In this document: piece by piece, positions 5,455 through 12,885 of the stretch
How the letters are laid out: the number at the start of each line of letters is the position of its first letter
Position numbering within the stretch: the stretch's first letter is position 1
Source: JBLIAZ01 sp047632015
Lineage (GTDB): Bacteria; Bacteroidota; Bacteroidia; Flavobacteriales_C; GCA-002722245
DNA length: 15,892 bases
Assembly: GCA_047632015.1 (NCBI GenBank)
Contig: JBLIBC010000030.1
Location: 1 to 15,892, forward strand
Direction: 5' to 3'
Made by a program: the position numbers and the translations under genes
Notes under the pieces: generated by a model
Told to the model about the DNA's origin: nothing
Database searches by the model: none
The model's input: only the letters and a program-made list of their open reading frames with translations

Positions 5455-5516
5455 GGCTCGAACCGGCGACCCCCTGCGTGACAGGCAGGTATTCTAACCA
5501 ACTGAACTACCGGACC
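5443..5516 (-). tRNA. tRNA-Asp (anticodon GTC)
   Basis: Reading the minus strand gives a complete 74-nt cloverleaf. Acceptor GGTCCGG pairs with CCGGACC and the discriminator is G, as expected for tRNA-Asp. The D arm contains AGTTGGTTA. The anticodon stem-loop CCTGC-CTGTCAC-GCAGG carries GTC, and the T arm has loop TTCGAGC. CCA is not encoded. The gene is intact although its 3' end coincides with the attachment core of the element on its 3' side; recombination has kept the tRNA sequence whole. The 98 nt between it and the next gene give no clear promoter by eye. Confidence 0.97.
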
Positions 5517-5576
5517 AACTGGAGTGCGAATTTAATTCTTTTTTTAAGAGTAGGAAACATTTTTAAGAATATTGTT

Positions 5577-5604
5577 GAATTAATTTACATCATTAGATTA
5601 ATTC
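5577..5604. repeat. Short inverted repeat after the TPR gene
   Basis: GAATTAAT (5577-5584) and ATTAATTC (5597-5604) are perfect 8-nt arms around a 12-nt loop, 10 nt past the stop of the minus-strand TPR gene. It may help end the operon transcript, but no T-tract follows on the minus strand, so it is not called a terminator. Confidence 0.4.
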
Positions 5605-5614
5605 AGCAGAATTT

Positions 5615-6934
5615 CTACTTTAAGCTACGAACTTTTGTGTTTTCATTAAGGTAACAACCTACTTTATAACTTGCTCCCTCAGCAAGACTCTTTAAGAACA
5701 AATCTCCTTTTTCTGGGAAGAATTTTTTGAATTTAGATATCTTTTTTCGAGCTGATGATTTCACTTTGTCGTCATCAGAAAGTCTTAATGCCTGACTGTA
5801 ATAATCAACAGCTAACCAGTAATTCTCTTTTCCACCAAATGTCAAATTGTTGCATTGTCCGCTACTGTATGCTATTGCATCTCCTATTATCATGTATGCA
5901 GCCATGCTGTTAGGGTCTTGTGCCACTGCTTTTTTTGCGTCAAAATAGGCTTGGCTATATTTTTTTGCGGCTATGAAAAACTTTGCTTTGTTTACGTGAT
6001 GCACAGCGATTTTAATACTGTCATTTTCCAATGCAATGGCATCGTCAAAATAAGTTCCAGCTTTCACAAAATCCTGCGTATTAAGATAATATTTTCCTAA
6101 TGTAGAAGCTGTATTAGCATTTGGCTTTGATACGTATCTTGTTTCAAGTAGTAACAAAAAAGTTAAGCTGCTGTTACATTGTTTCTTTTTGAACAGTAAA
6201 ATACCATTGTCTAACCATAAAGTGTCTGTTTTTCTGGCTTCAAAATTGGTTCCGTACAGTGAGTCAAGTAATTCGCACCCCATGCATATTTCGGCGTATT
6301 CTGTAATTTGTCGTTTGGTTTTTTCTTTTACTTTTTTACCATTTTTTTCTCGTAAGGTTAAAATGCTGTTAATTAACAAATAGGTATCTAGCATTTCATC
6401 ACATTGCTTCACTTTTGATTTGATCATCAATTTATAGCAATACATGTACATTTTAAAATCATAGGCGTTTAGTTCGTCGGGACCTGTTTTAAAGGCACTA
6501 TCTAATAACGTAAAAGCAGTTTTGTATTCTTGTTTTAACCTGTATTTCAACAAGTAGATGGCTTTTTTTGCCAATTGTTTGTTGGGTTTGTTTTTGGGGA
6601 AGTGTTTCATCCTCATGTCTTGATTCATCAACAGGCTGTCTACAAACAATGCTTTTGATTCTTCGGTTGAAGCATTTCTGATGTTCAACTCCATGATTTT
6701 ATTTCCTATTATGTAGGTGTTTTTTGAGGCTCGTGGGCAATTTTTAATGATGTACCTCCAAGACGGGGCAGCGTCTAGATAAGATTTTTGCTTGTAGTAA
6801 GTTGTCATGATAGACAACTTTTGTTTGCATTTTTCTGGATTGTCGCCGTAACTTTCCTGTCCTTTGATACTTGAGATACAAGTAAACATCACGAGTAAAA
6901 AAAAGCAGTATTTTCCGTTTTTAAAGTTTTTCAT
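5615..6934 (-). CDS. Exported TPR-repeat protein
   Basis: 439 residues with an N-terminal signal peptide (about 1-25: lysines, then FFLLVMFTCISSIKGQ). TPR-like helix pairs are clearest at about 275-345 (STLGKYYLNTQDFVKAGTYF; NKAKFFIAAKKYSQAYFDAK ending AVAQDPNS) and 347-385 (YYSQALRL). The C-terminal end FFPEKGDLFLKSLAEG and YKVGCYLNENTKVRS is a conserved tail of a Bacteroidetes TPR family found in the coaX/outer-membrane gene neighbourhood. It starts 2 nt after the stop of the barrel gene, so it is last in a four-gene operon. The expected place is the periplasm or outer-membrane periphery as a scaffold for protein contacts; the precise partner is unknown. It lies next to the tRNA-Asp gene on its 3' side, on the same strand. 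Confidence 0.85.
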   Translation of the reverse strand: MKNFKNGKYCFFLLVMFTCISSIKGQESYGDNPEKCKQKLSIMTTYYKQKSYLDAAPSWRYIIKNCPRASKNTYIIGNKIMELNIRNASTEESKALFVDSLLMNQDMRMKHFPKNKPNKQLAKKAIYLLKYRLKQEYKTAFTLLDSAFKTGPDELNAYDFKMYMYCYKLMIKSKVKQCDEMLDTYLLINSILTLREKNGKKVKEKTKRQITEYAEICMGCELLDSLYGTNFEARKTDTLWLDNGILLFKKKQCNSSLTFLLLLETRYVSKPNANTASTLGKYYLNTQDFVKAGTYFDDAIALENDSIKIAVHHVNKAKFFIAAKKYSQAYFDAKKAVAQDPNSMAAYMIIGDAIAYSSGQCNNLTFGGKENYWLAVDYYSQALRLSDDDKVKSSARKKISKFKKFFPEKGDLFLKSLAEGASYKVGCYLNENTKVRSLK

Positions 6935-6936
6935 TT

Positions 6937-8247
6937 TTAATCAAATTTTCGTTTCACAAACCATTTATCATTCAAAATAACTGAGAAGTTAATTTTGAAA
7001 TAGTGCTCGGAAATTGAACCTGGATTACTTGCACTTACCCTGTCATATCCAATTGAAGTAAATAAATAGGATCCGAATTTTTCTGATTCATATTTGTACT
7101 TCTTCAGCGGGAAACCTAATCCAAATTTGATGCCATACTCAAGTAATTGCTCACCATTTGCTATAATTGCTGAATGGCCGTAATTTACACCAGCCCTATA
7201 TATTACGGATTTAAAGTAATTTTCGATTCCTTTTGCGTCAATGTTAGGAACGTATTCTCCTCCTAGTATTATACTTTGTTGTCTTGCCATCCCTTGTGAA
7301 ATCCCTCCAATTTTAAGCAAGTCCCATGCGGTATTTTTGTAGTCAAGGCCAACGTAATATTGTCCATTTTTAGAAAATGAGATTCCCGCCTTGTATTCGT
7401 GAGGTAATGTAATGTCTTGCTCGGTAGGGTCACTTTCAGTATTTAATAAAACGGTGCCTTCGGCATGGTTTTCGACACTAATTATTTCATCTTCTACATC
7501 CACAGTAGTAGTAGAATAGTTATTGATAACTTGGTACTTGTTTGCTGAAATATCATTCCCTAAATTAAATGTACCTCCTAGTTTCAATTTATGTTCTTCA
7601 CCAATTGGAAATTCATAAATGGCTCCGGCTTGTGCAGTAAAACCTCGAACTAGCGTGATTTCTTGACTTCTGATGTTGGTAAAATCGTCACTCAAAAACT
7701 CAAGATGCTCTGCCTTTGTTTGTTCGCCAAAGATGTATTTTCCATTCAAACCAAAAGAAAAGTTTTTAATGGTAAACCCAGTTCCCAAAAATAATTGGGA
7801 TAAATTTCCTTTTCCTTTAAATTCCCGTCTAATCCCTAAATTGTCCTGGTTGACATCACTGATGCTGTAATTGTAATCCATTTTAGAATATGGCATAATT
7901 CCTAAAGCAACTCCCATATTAGATAAAATTGGAAATGCAAATCCAAAATGGCCTAAGTTAAAGCTGCTTTTAGTGCCAATACCTGTGGAATCACTATAAT
8001 TGTTATTGGAATAAAATAATCCAGTTTCCCCAAGTGTGTATTTGATTTTCCCATAAGACGCTGGATTGTCAGGATTGATAAAGTTTTTACTGTTGTTAGT
8101 GGTACTTAGTCCTCCAGTTGAAAAGTTGCTTTGGAAGTTTGAATTTGAAATACCACCGATTCCTAATTCAGAATAAGGAGAGTTTCCTTGACTAAGTGCA
8201 TTTAAGCACATGAGACTGAGGAGGCAGAGTTTATATATTCTAAGCAT
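6937..8247 (-). CDS. Outer-membrane beta-barrel protein (uncharacterised, coaX-linked)
   Basis: 436 residues with a signal peptide (MLRIYKLCLLSLMCLNALSQ). The mature N-terminus NSPYSELGIGG is typical of a Bacteroidetes barrel family distantly like FadL/OmpP1 porins: PYS.lGiG..., GG.........NPASYG. The rest alternates short amphipathic strands (FNLGHFGFAFPI, VALGIMPYSKMDY, FSFGLNGKYIFG, FTAQAGAIYEF, YYVGLDYKN, IYRAGVNYG, YGIKFGLGFPL, YLFTSIGYDRV, YFKINFSVIL) and ends in a basic KRKFD. It overlaps the end of coaX by 8 nt (ATGCTTAG), so translation is probably coupled. It should sit in the outer membrane. A transport or assembly role is possible, but no substrate can be inferred. Confidence 0.85.
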   Translation of the reverse strand: MLRIYKLCLLSLMCLNALSQGNSPYSELGIGGISNSNFQSNFSTGGLSTTNNSKNFINPDNPASYGKIKYTLGETGLFYSNNNYSDSTGIGTKSSFNLGHFGFAFPILSNMGVALGIMPYSKMDYNYSISDVNQDNLGIRREFKGKGNLSQLFLGTGFTIKNFSFGLNGKYIFGEQTKAEHLEFLSDDFTNIRSQEITLVRGFTAQAGAIYEFPIGEEHKLKLGGTFNLGNDISANKYQVINNYSTTTVDVEDEIISVENHAEGTVLLNTESDPTEQDITLPHEYKAGISFSKNGQYYVGLDYKNTAWDLLKIGGISQGMARQQSIILGGEYVPNIDAKGIENYFKSVIYRAGVNYGHSAIIANGEQLLEYGIKFGLGFPLKKYKYESEKFGSYLFTSIGYDRVSASNPGSISEHYFKINFSVILNDKWFVKRKFD

Positions 8248-8971
8248 TAGTTTTCATTAATTCGTTAATTCCAATTAGTACTAAATTTGGTTCGGCAAAG
8301 ATGCTACTTTTTAAAGCGTCTTCAAAAAAAAATGCATCCCCACCTGTTAAAAAAACTTTAACTCCGGGATGGCTTGTCTTAATTTCGTCAATACAGCCCT
8401 TGATTTCAAATCTCGTTCCGTTTACAATCCCTGATTTTATTGAGTTTATTGTGTTGTTTCCGATAAGGTCATGTGTTCGTTTGCTTTGTTCCACGAGTGG
8501 TAAATTAGCAGTGAAATGATTCAAAGCTTTACTTCTCATTTGCACACCAGGAGAAATCGCTCCTCCTAGGTATTGTTGCTGCTTGTTTACTATGTCATAG
8601 GTAATAGCAGTCCCAGCATCAATCACCATCAAATTACCTTCATAATTATTCAAAGAGTAAGCTCCTATACATGCAACTATTCTATCAAGCCCCAAAGTTT
8701 CAGGAGTGGTGTACTTAATTTGGAAAGGAAAATTGTAAGTCAGATCAATTCTTGAAACAACAAGCTTTGTGTAACCCTTAATTGTTTCGTGAAATGAATT
8801 TTCTTTAACACTCACAATTCCTACTTTAATTATGTCCTTTGATAACCATTGCTTTAGTTTGTCTTCAAACGCATTGTCATCGTACGGTAAAAAAGTACTA
8901 TCCTGTATTTTGTCGTTTTTAAAAACGGCCATTTTCATTTGCGTATTTCCCGCGTCAATGGCTAAAAGCAT
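8240..8971 (-). CDS. coaX: Type III pantothenate kinase
   Basis: 243 residues, usual length for CoaX. It catalyses the ATP-dependent phosphorylation of pantothenate, the first step of coenzyme A synthesis, in the cytosol. ASKHA-fold motifs are in order: phosphate-1 loop DAGNT (6-10) with the key Asp6, TLGLDR (92-97), phosphate-2 DAGTA (118-122), GGAISPG (136-142) and the adenosine motif TGG (209-211). The ATG follows the manC stop with no gap (TAAATG). The downstream barrel gene starts inside its last codons, giving tight translational coupling on both sides. No other pantothenate kinase gene is visible in the window. Confidence 0.96.
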   Translation of the reverse strand: MLLAIDAGNTQMKMAVFKNDKIQDSTFLPYDDNAFEDKLKQWLSKDIIKVGIVSVKENSFHETIKGYTKLVVSRIDLTYNFPFQIKYTTPETLGLDRIVACIGAYSLNNYEGNLMVIDAGTAITYDIVNKQQQYLGGAISPGVQMRSKALNHFTANLPLVEQSKRTHDLIGNNTINSIKSGIVNGTRFEIKGCIDEIKTSHPGVKVFLTGGDAFFFEDALKSSIFAEPNLVLIGINELMKTNA

Positions 8972-10057
8972 TTAAATGAGGTTTTTATATATTTTATTTT
9001 GACCTAAATCGGTGACAAATTGTTTAATCATTTGCTCATTGTCTTTTTCGCAAATCAATAAAGCTTTATCAGTATTCACTACAATGTGATTTTGCAATCC
9101 TTGGATAACCATTAGTTTTTCCTCAGTGTTGGCTATCATGTTATTGTTAGCGTCATATTGAATGACGTTTTTTCCAAGAATAGCGTTGTTATTGTTGTCG
9201 TTTTCTATTGTGCCATGTAATGATCCCCATGTCCCTAAATCAGTCCATCCTATATCACAAGGAAGAACATATACATTTTGAGCATTTTCCATGATGGCAT
9301 AGTCAACTGATATGCTTTCACAATTATTGTAGGTTTGCGCAATAAATTCGTCTTCTGAAGATGTATTGTAAACATTGTTTCCCTTGGAAAAAATTTCATG
9401 TAATGAGGGACAGTTCTGCTCAAATGAATTTATGATGGCTTTTGCACTCCAAATAAACATGCCAGAATTCCAATAATAACTTTCGTCAGCATGAAACACT
9501 TTAGCTTTATCAATTTGAGGTTTTTCCGTGAATTGAGCTACTTTGCTAAAATCACTAAACCCTTCAAGCTTTTCTTTGGAAGACTCAATGTATCCATAAC
9601 CAGTATCAGGTCGAGTTGTTTTAATTCCTAAAGTAACTAAAATGTTATTTACACTTGCTTTATATCCCTCGTTAATTACTTTCAAATATGCTGATTCGTC
9701 AAGTATTAAATGATCTGACGGGGCAATTAATATTTTTGCATTTGGATTTTTGTTATGGATTTTGTAACAACCATAAGCTACGCATGGAGCAGTGTTTCGT
9801 CTGCATGGTTCTAATAATATATTCTCTTTTGGTAGTTCAGGTAATTGACTAGCAACTATCTCTTCGTACTCTTTATTTGTTACGATGTATATGTTTTCTG
9901 TTTTGCACAGTTTTACTGACCTGTCAAACGTTAATTGCAGTAATGTTTTTCCGGTTCCAAGGACATCTAAAAATTGTTTTGGAGTGGCTGTTGTGCTCAT
10001 TGGCCAAAACCTACTTCCTACGCCACCAGCCATTATTACAGTGTAATTGTCATTCAT
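8972..10057 (-). CDS. manC: Mannose-1-phosphate guanylyltransferase (GDP-mannose synthesis)
   Basis: 361 residues. It converts mannose-1-phosphate and GTP to GDP-mannose. The nucleotidyltransferase signature is complete: AGGVGSRFWPMSTTATPKQF (10-29), LEPCRRNTAP (82-91), PSDH (113-116), DTGYGYIE (151-158), FTEKP (176-180), WNSGMFIW (196-203), VDYAIME (251-257) and GWTDLGTW (270-277). This is the short form without the C-terminal phosphomannose isomerase domain. It heads a four-gene operon whose other members are not sugar genes. A polysaccharide operon lies just upstream in the opposite direction and probably uses its product. The name manC is by function; the sequence of the family is unmistakable. 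Confidence 0.95.
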   Translation of the reverse strand: MNDNYTVIMAGGVGSRFWPMSTTATPKQFLDVLGTGKTLLQLTFDRSVKLCKTENIYIVTNKEYEEIVASQLPELPKENILLEPCRRNTAPCVAYGCYKIHNKNPNAKILIAPSDHLILDESAYLKVINEGYKASVNNILVTLGIKTTRPDTGYGYIESSKEKLEGFSDFSKVAQFTEKPQIDKAKVFHADESYYWNSGMFIWSAKAIINSFEQNCPSLHEIFSKGNNVYNTSSEDEFIAQTYNNCESISVDYAIMENAQNVYVLPCDIGWTDLGTWGSLHGTIENDNNNNAILGKNVIQYDANNNMIANTEEKLMVIQGLQNHIVVNTDKALLICEKDNEQMIKQFVTDLGQNKIYKNLI

Positions 10058-10074
10058 AAAATGAAATGTTTTTT

Positions 10075-10082
10075 CAAAGGTA
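10075..10082 (-). promoter_or_regulatory. -7 box upstream of manC operon
   Basis: The minus strand reads TACCTTTG, a perfect TAnnTTTG, in the 25-nt gap between sprT-like and manC, ending 17 nt before the manC ATG. No clear TTTG -33 box is found upstream, so its strength is uncertain. It would let manC-coaX-barrel-TPR be transcribed apart from the SprT-like gene. Confidence 0.45.
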
Positions 10083-10682
10083 TCAATTACATTTAGTTAC
10101 TTGCGCATCTGGCGAAATAGAATATTTTTTATTTGTCATTATTGCAATGCAATTGTAACGCTTTCTTCGCTTTTCCTTTAAAGTGTAAATTACCTTTGAG
10201 TTGTTAAGTTTAAAGTTGTCATTCGTTTTTAAGTTAGCGACAGTTAAACCAGTATATGATTCATCTTTTATATGAATTCTAGCACGTGGTTTTAAGGCGC
10301 TTGCCTTTAGTAGTTGTTGGACATCAGGATTTGAACTCACCTTCAACCCTTCAATTAGTAAATTTTGAAAGCATATTTTCCACTCTTGTCCGTGCGGTTG
10401 GATTCTTCTTCCCCAATTATCAAAAGTCTTTTTATGAGCTAGTTCGTGAATGAATGTCAAAAAAAACAAACTTTCTTCAAGACCACTGTTAATAGTAATT
10501 TGATGCTCTTTAGTAATTGGGTTGAACCGATAATCACCTAGTTTTCTTTTTCTTGCCTTTACCATCTTGAAACGAATGTTTTCTTCGCTAATTTTATGGT
10601 TAATCCAAGAAGTTATTTCGGAACTAATAGTGATTGACATCAGTGGTGACAGCTGTTTTTTGTCCAAAAGTTGGACAGTCAT
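10083..10682 (-). CDS. SprT-like zinc metalloprotein
   Basis: 199 residues. Zinc-binding motif HELAH (H79, E80, H83) is followed by PHGQEWK with the probable third ligand H97, the standard SprT/SPRTN-like arrangement. The preceding block RKLGDYRFNP and the ITIN strand are also typical. The C-terminal quarter is lysine-rich and ends KYSISPDAQVTKCN. Relatives include the eukaryotic DNA-protein-crosslink protease SPRTN, while the bacterial role is not settled. The start is uncertain: Met1 (10682) makes a 59-nt overlap with the upstream lipoprotein gene, whereas Met15 (10640) would cut this to 17 nt. The N-terminal LLDKKQLSPLM before Met15 fits family N-termini, so the longer form is kept. Confidence 0.88.
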   Translation of the reverse strand: MTVQLLDKKQLSPLMSITISSEITSWINHKISEENIRFKMVKARKRKLGDYRFNPITKEHQITINSGLEESLFFLTFIHELAHKKTFDNWGRRIQPHGQEWKICFQNLLIEGLKVSSNPDVQQLLKASALKPRARIHIKDESYTGLTVANLKTNDNFKLNNSKVIYTLKEKRRKRYNCIAIMTNKKYSISPDAQVTKCN

Positions 10683-10767
10683 TACATTTTTGTTTTTTCT
10701 TAGTTAGACACGAGCTTAAAGCAAGTATGAAAAAGGAAAGTAATAAAATATTCAGTGTTGTTTTCAT
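10624..10767 (-). CDS. Very small lipoprotein
   Basis: 47 residues: signal peptide MKTTLNILLLSFFILALSSC with a lipobox (LSSC, Cys20), then LTKKKQKCNDCPTFGQK and a short tail. After lipid attachment only about 28 residues would remain, probably anchored at the inner or outer membrane. The CNDCP motif could bind a metal or form a disulfide, but that is a guess. The start is set at 10767 because the signal peptide begins there; an upstream in-frame ATG at 10812 adds 15 residues that do not resemble one. It overlaps the SprT-like gene by up to 59 nt in another frame. Confidence 0.6.
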   Translation of the reverse strand: MKTTLNILLLSFFILALSSCLTKKKQKCNDCPTFGQKTAVTTDVNHY

Positions 10768-10796
10768 GTCATTAAGCATAGGCACATTAAAGTTAC

Positions 10797-10804
10797 GAAA
10801 TTTA
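10797..10804 (-). promoter_or_regulatory. Possible -7 box for the lipoprotein/SprT genes
   Basis: The minus strand reads TAAATTTC, one mismatch to TAnnTTTG, about 30 nt before the lipoprotein ATG. A TTG 20 nt upstream could be the -33 element. It sits in the divergent gap of 143 nt shared with the polysaccharide operon. Confidence 0.3.
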
Positions 10805-10885
10805 GTGATCACTTTTTTTTACAACAATCAATTTATTTTCGCTGTACTATTGATGAAATTGAACAGTATGCTTTAATTTTTTTGA

Positions 10886-10893
10886 TACTTTTA
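10886..10893 (+). promoter_or_regulatory. Possible -7 box for the polysaccharide operon
   Basis: TACTTTTA differs from TAnnTTTG at one position and ends 17 nt before the glycosyltransferase ATG. The nearest TTG upstream is 24 nt away, wider than the usual spacing, so this is a weak call. Confidence 0.3.
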
Positions 10894-10910
10894 CAGTTTA
10901 ATTAGCGCAC

Positions 10911-12098
10911 ATGATTAAAGTATTAAGGATCATAAATAGGTTTAATTTGGGTGGACCTACATACAATGTAGCGTACTTGTCCAAGTATTTACCTGCTGAT
11001 TTTGAGACATTATTGGTAGGTGGTGAAATTGATGATAGTGAGTTAGGTTCTGATTTTATTCTCGAGGAACTAGGGTTAAAACCTGTTATTATTCCCGAAA
11101 TGAGACGTGCCATTAATATTGGTGATGACATTAAGGCGTACAAAAAAATAAAAAAACTCATTAAAGAGTTCAAGCCAGATGTAGTTCATACACATGCTTC
11201 CAAAGCTGGAACTTTAGGAAGACTTGCAGCTGCATCTTGTGGGGTTCCAGTGATTTTACATACTTTTCATGGGCACGTTTTTCATTCTTATTTTAACAAG
11301 ATAAAAACAGGATTGTTTAAAAATATTGAACGTGTATTGTCTAAAAAAAGCACTCAAATTATTGCTATTTCAGAAAAGCAAAAGCAGGAGTTAGGCATCG
11401 ATCACAAAATAGCACCTCTTGATAAAATTAAAGTGATTCCTTTAGGTTTTGATTTGTTAAAATTTAGGAAATACAGTGAAGTTAAAAGAAAACAGTTTCG
11501 AGCAGATTATAACGTAGCAGAAGACGAAATAGCAATTGGAATAATAGGTAGGCTTGTTCCTGTTAAAAATCACCCCCTGTTTCTTGAGGCAATAAGTTTG
11601 GTGGCTAATGAAACAAGTAAAAAAATTAAAGTTTTTATTATTGGTGATGGTGAGGACAAAGAAGTGCTAGTTCAAAAGGCGGGGCAACTCGGGTTAACAA
11701 CTTGCGTCAGTAATTTTAAGGACAGTAATAAGATGTTAATTTTTACATCATGGATTACTGAAATTGACTACGTGAATGCGGGTTTAGATATCGTGGCGTT
11801 GAGTAGTTTAAACGAAGGGACTCCTGTAAGCCTTATAGAGGCTCAAGCAGCAAGTAATCCGATAGTAACTACCAATGTTGGGGGGATAGGAAATATCGTG
11901 TTAGAAGGTGAGACGGCGTTGCTAAGTGAAGTAGGGGATGTGCAAGCATATGCGAAAAATCTATTATGTTTGCTGGAGAATGATGATTTACGTGCTAAAA
12001 TGACGCAGAAAGGATGGGAGTTTGTTCAGCATAGATTTAGTGCTGAGCGTTTAGCCAATGATATGGCAATATTATATAGAGAATTATTGAATAAATAG
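10911..12098 (+). CDS. GT4-family glycosyltransferase
   Basis: 395 residues with GT-B fold. The N-terminal acceptor domain starts MIKVLRIINRFNLGGPTYNV, where the GGP loop is typical of GT4 enzymes; HTHASKAGTLGR (93-104) and HTFHGHVFHSYF (117-128) follow. In the C-terminal donor domain, IIGRLVPVKNHPLF (211-224) and VFIIGDGEDKE (241-251) come before the E-x7-E motif NEGTPVSLIEAQA (E302, E310) that binds the sugar nucleotide, and the NVGGIGNIV loop. It transfers a sugar from an activated donor, with retention, onto a growing lipid-linked glycan at the cytosolic face of the membrane. The sugar cannot be told. The wza-like gene begins 1 nt after its stop, so it belongs to the export operon. Confidence 0.92.
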   Translation: MIKVLRIINRFNLGGPTYNVAYLSKYLPADFETLLVGGEIDDSELGSDFILEELGLKPVIIPEMRRAINIGDDIKAYKKIKKLIKEFKPDVVHTHASKAGTLGRLAAASCGVPVILHTFHGHVFHSYFNKIKTGLFKNIERVLSKKSTQIIAISEKQKQELGIDHKIAPLDKIKVIPLGFDLLKFRKYSEVKRKQFRADYNVAEDEIAIGIIGRLVPVKNHPLFLEAISLVANETSKKIKVFIIGDGEDKEVLVQKAGQLGLTTCVSNFKDSNKMLIFTSWITEIDYVNAGLDIVALSSLNEGTPVSLIEAQAASNPIVTTNVGGIGNIVLEGETALLSEVGDVQAYAKNLLCLLENDDLRAKMTQKGWEFVQHRFSAERLANDMAILYRELLNK

Positions 12099-12099
12099 T

Positions 12100-12885
12100 A
12101 TGAGAATAATTGTAAATATTACTTTGTTAGTTGTTGTGACTTTGAGTTTTAGCTCCTGCTCAATTATGTCTGTTACAAAAGGTAAAATGTTTAAAACACC
12201 TTTAGATTATAAATATGATTCCTTTGACCGAGAGAAGTTACTTGGAAAGTACACTATTGCTGTTGATGATGTAATTAGAGTGGACATGTATGCTAATGAT
12301 GGATATAATTTTATGTCGTTGACAGGAGGTAGTGGGACAAGTCAAAATAGGGGGAATGTAGCTGAAAGAGAGAGAAATAATTCGTTTAAAGTAAGGTCGG
12401 ATAGTACGGTGAAAGTTCCAATTATAGGAAAAGTTAAAGTAGTTGGTTTAACGCTGGAAAGTTTAGAGTCGTATTTTGAAAAATTGTTAGAAAGCGAGTT
12501 CAAATCACCATTTGTTGTGGCAGAAATTAATAATAGAAGAATTTTTGTGTTTAGTGGGATATCACAGGCAAGTATTCATATTTTAAAGAATGAAAACACA
12601 ACGTTGTTTGATTTTATTGCTAGTTCTGGAGGTATGCCTTTACAAAGTAATGCAAGTAAAATTAAAATTATAAGAGGTGATTTAAAAGATCCTCAAGTGT
12701 ATTTAATTGACTTGTCAACTATTGAAGGAATGAAAAAAGCTGAACTCACCATGTTAGCGGGTGATATAGTGTATATCGAGCCATTTATTAATTACGCTTC
12801 GATAATAACAAGTGATGTGTTAAATTTACTTAGTGTGTTAACAACCTCTCTGTTGGTGTATTCAGTATTCAATCCTAGTAATTAA
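12100..12885 (+). CDS. Wza-like polysaccharide export lipoprotein
   Basis: 261 residues. The signal peptide ends in a lipobox with Cys20 (FSSC). A poly-export domain begins at about 50 (YTIAVDDVIRVDMY) and continues with DSTVKVPIIGKVKVVGLT (101-118). A SLBB-like domain follows (about 147-205: RIFVFSGISQASIHIL, then TLFDFIASSGGMP). A hydrophobic segment near the C-terminus (about 232-257, IITSDVLNLLSVLTTSLLVY) could be the outer-membrane helix that lines the Wza pore. The product forms the outer-membrane exit of the glycan together with the Wzc-like protein, whose start codon overlaps this stop by 1 nt (TAATG). It is compact compared with E. coli Wza, but one SLBB domain is common in Bacteroidota. 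Confidence 0.92.
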   Translation: MRIIVNITLLVVVTLSFSSCSIMSVTKGKMFKTPLDYKYDSFDREKLLGKYTIAVDDVIRVDMYANDGYNFMSLTGGSGTSQNRGNVAERERNNSFKVRSDSTVKVPIIGKVKVVGLTLESLESYFEKLLESEFKSPFVVAEINNRRIFVFSGISQASIHILKNENTTLFDFIASSGGMPLQSNASKIKIIRGDLKDPQVYLIDLSTIEGMKKAELTMLAGDIVYIEPFINYASIITSDVLNLLSVLTTSLLVYSVFNPSN

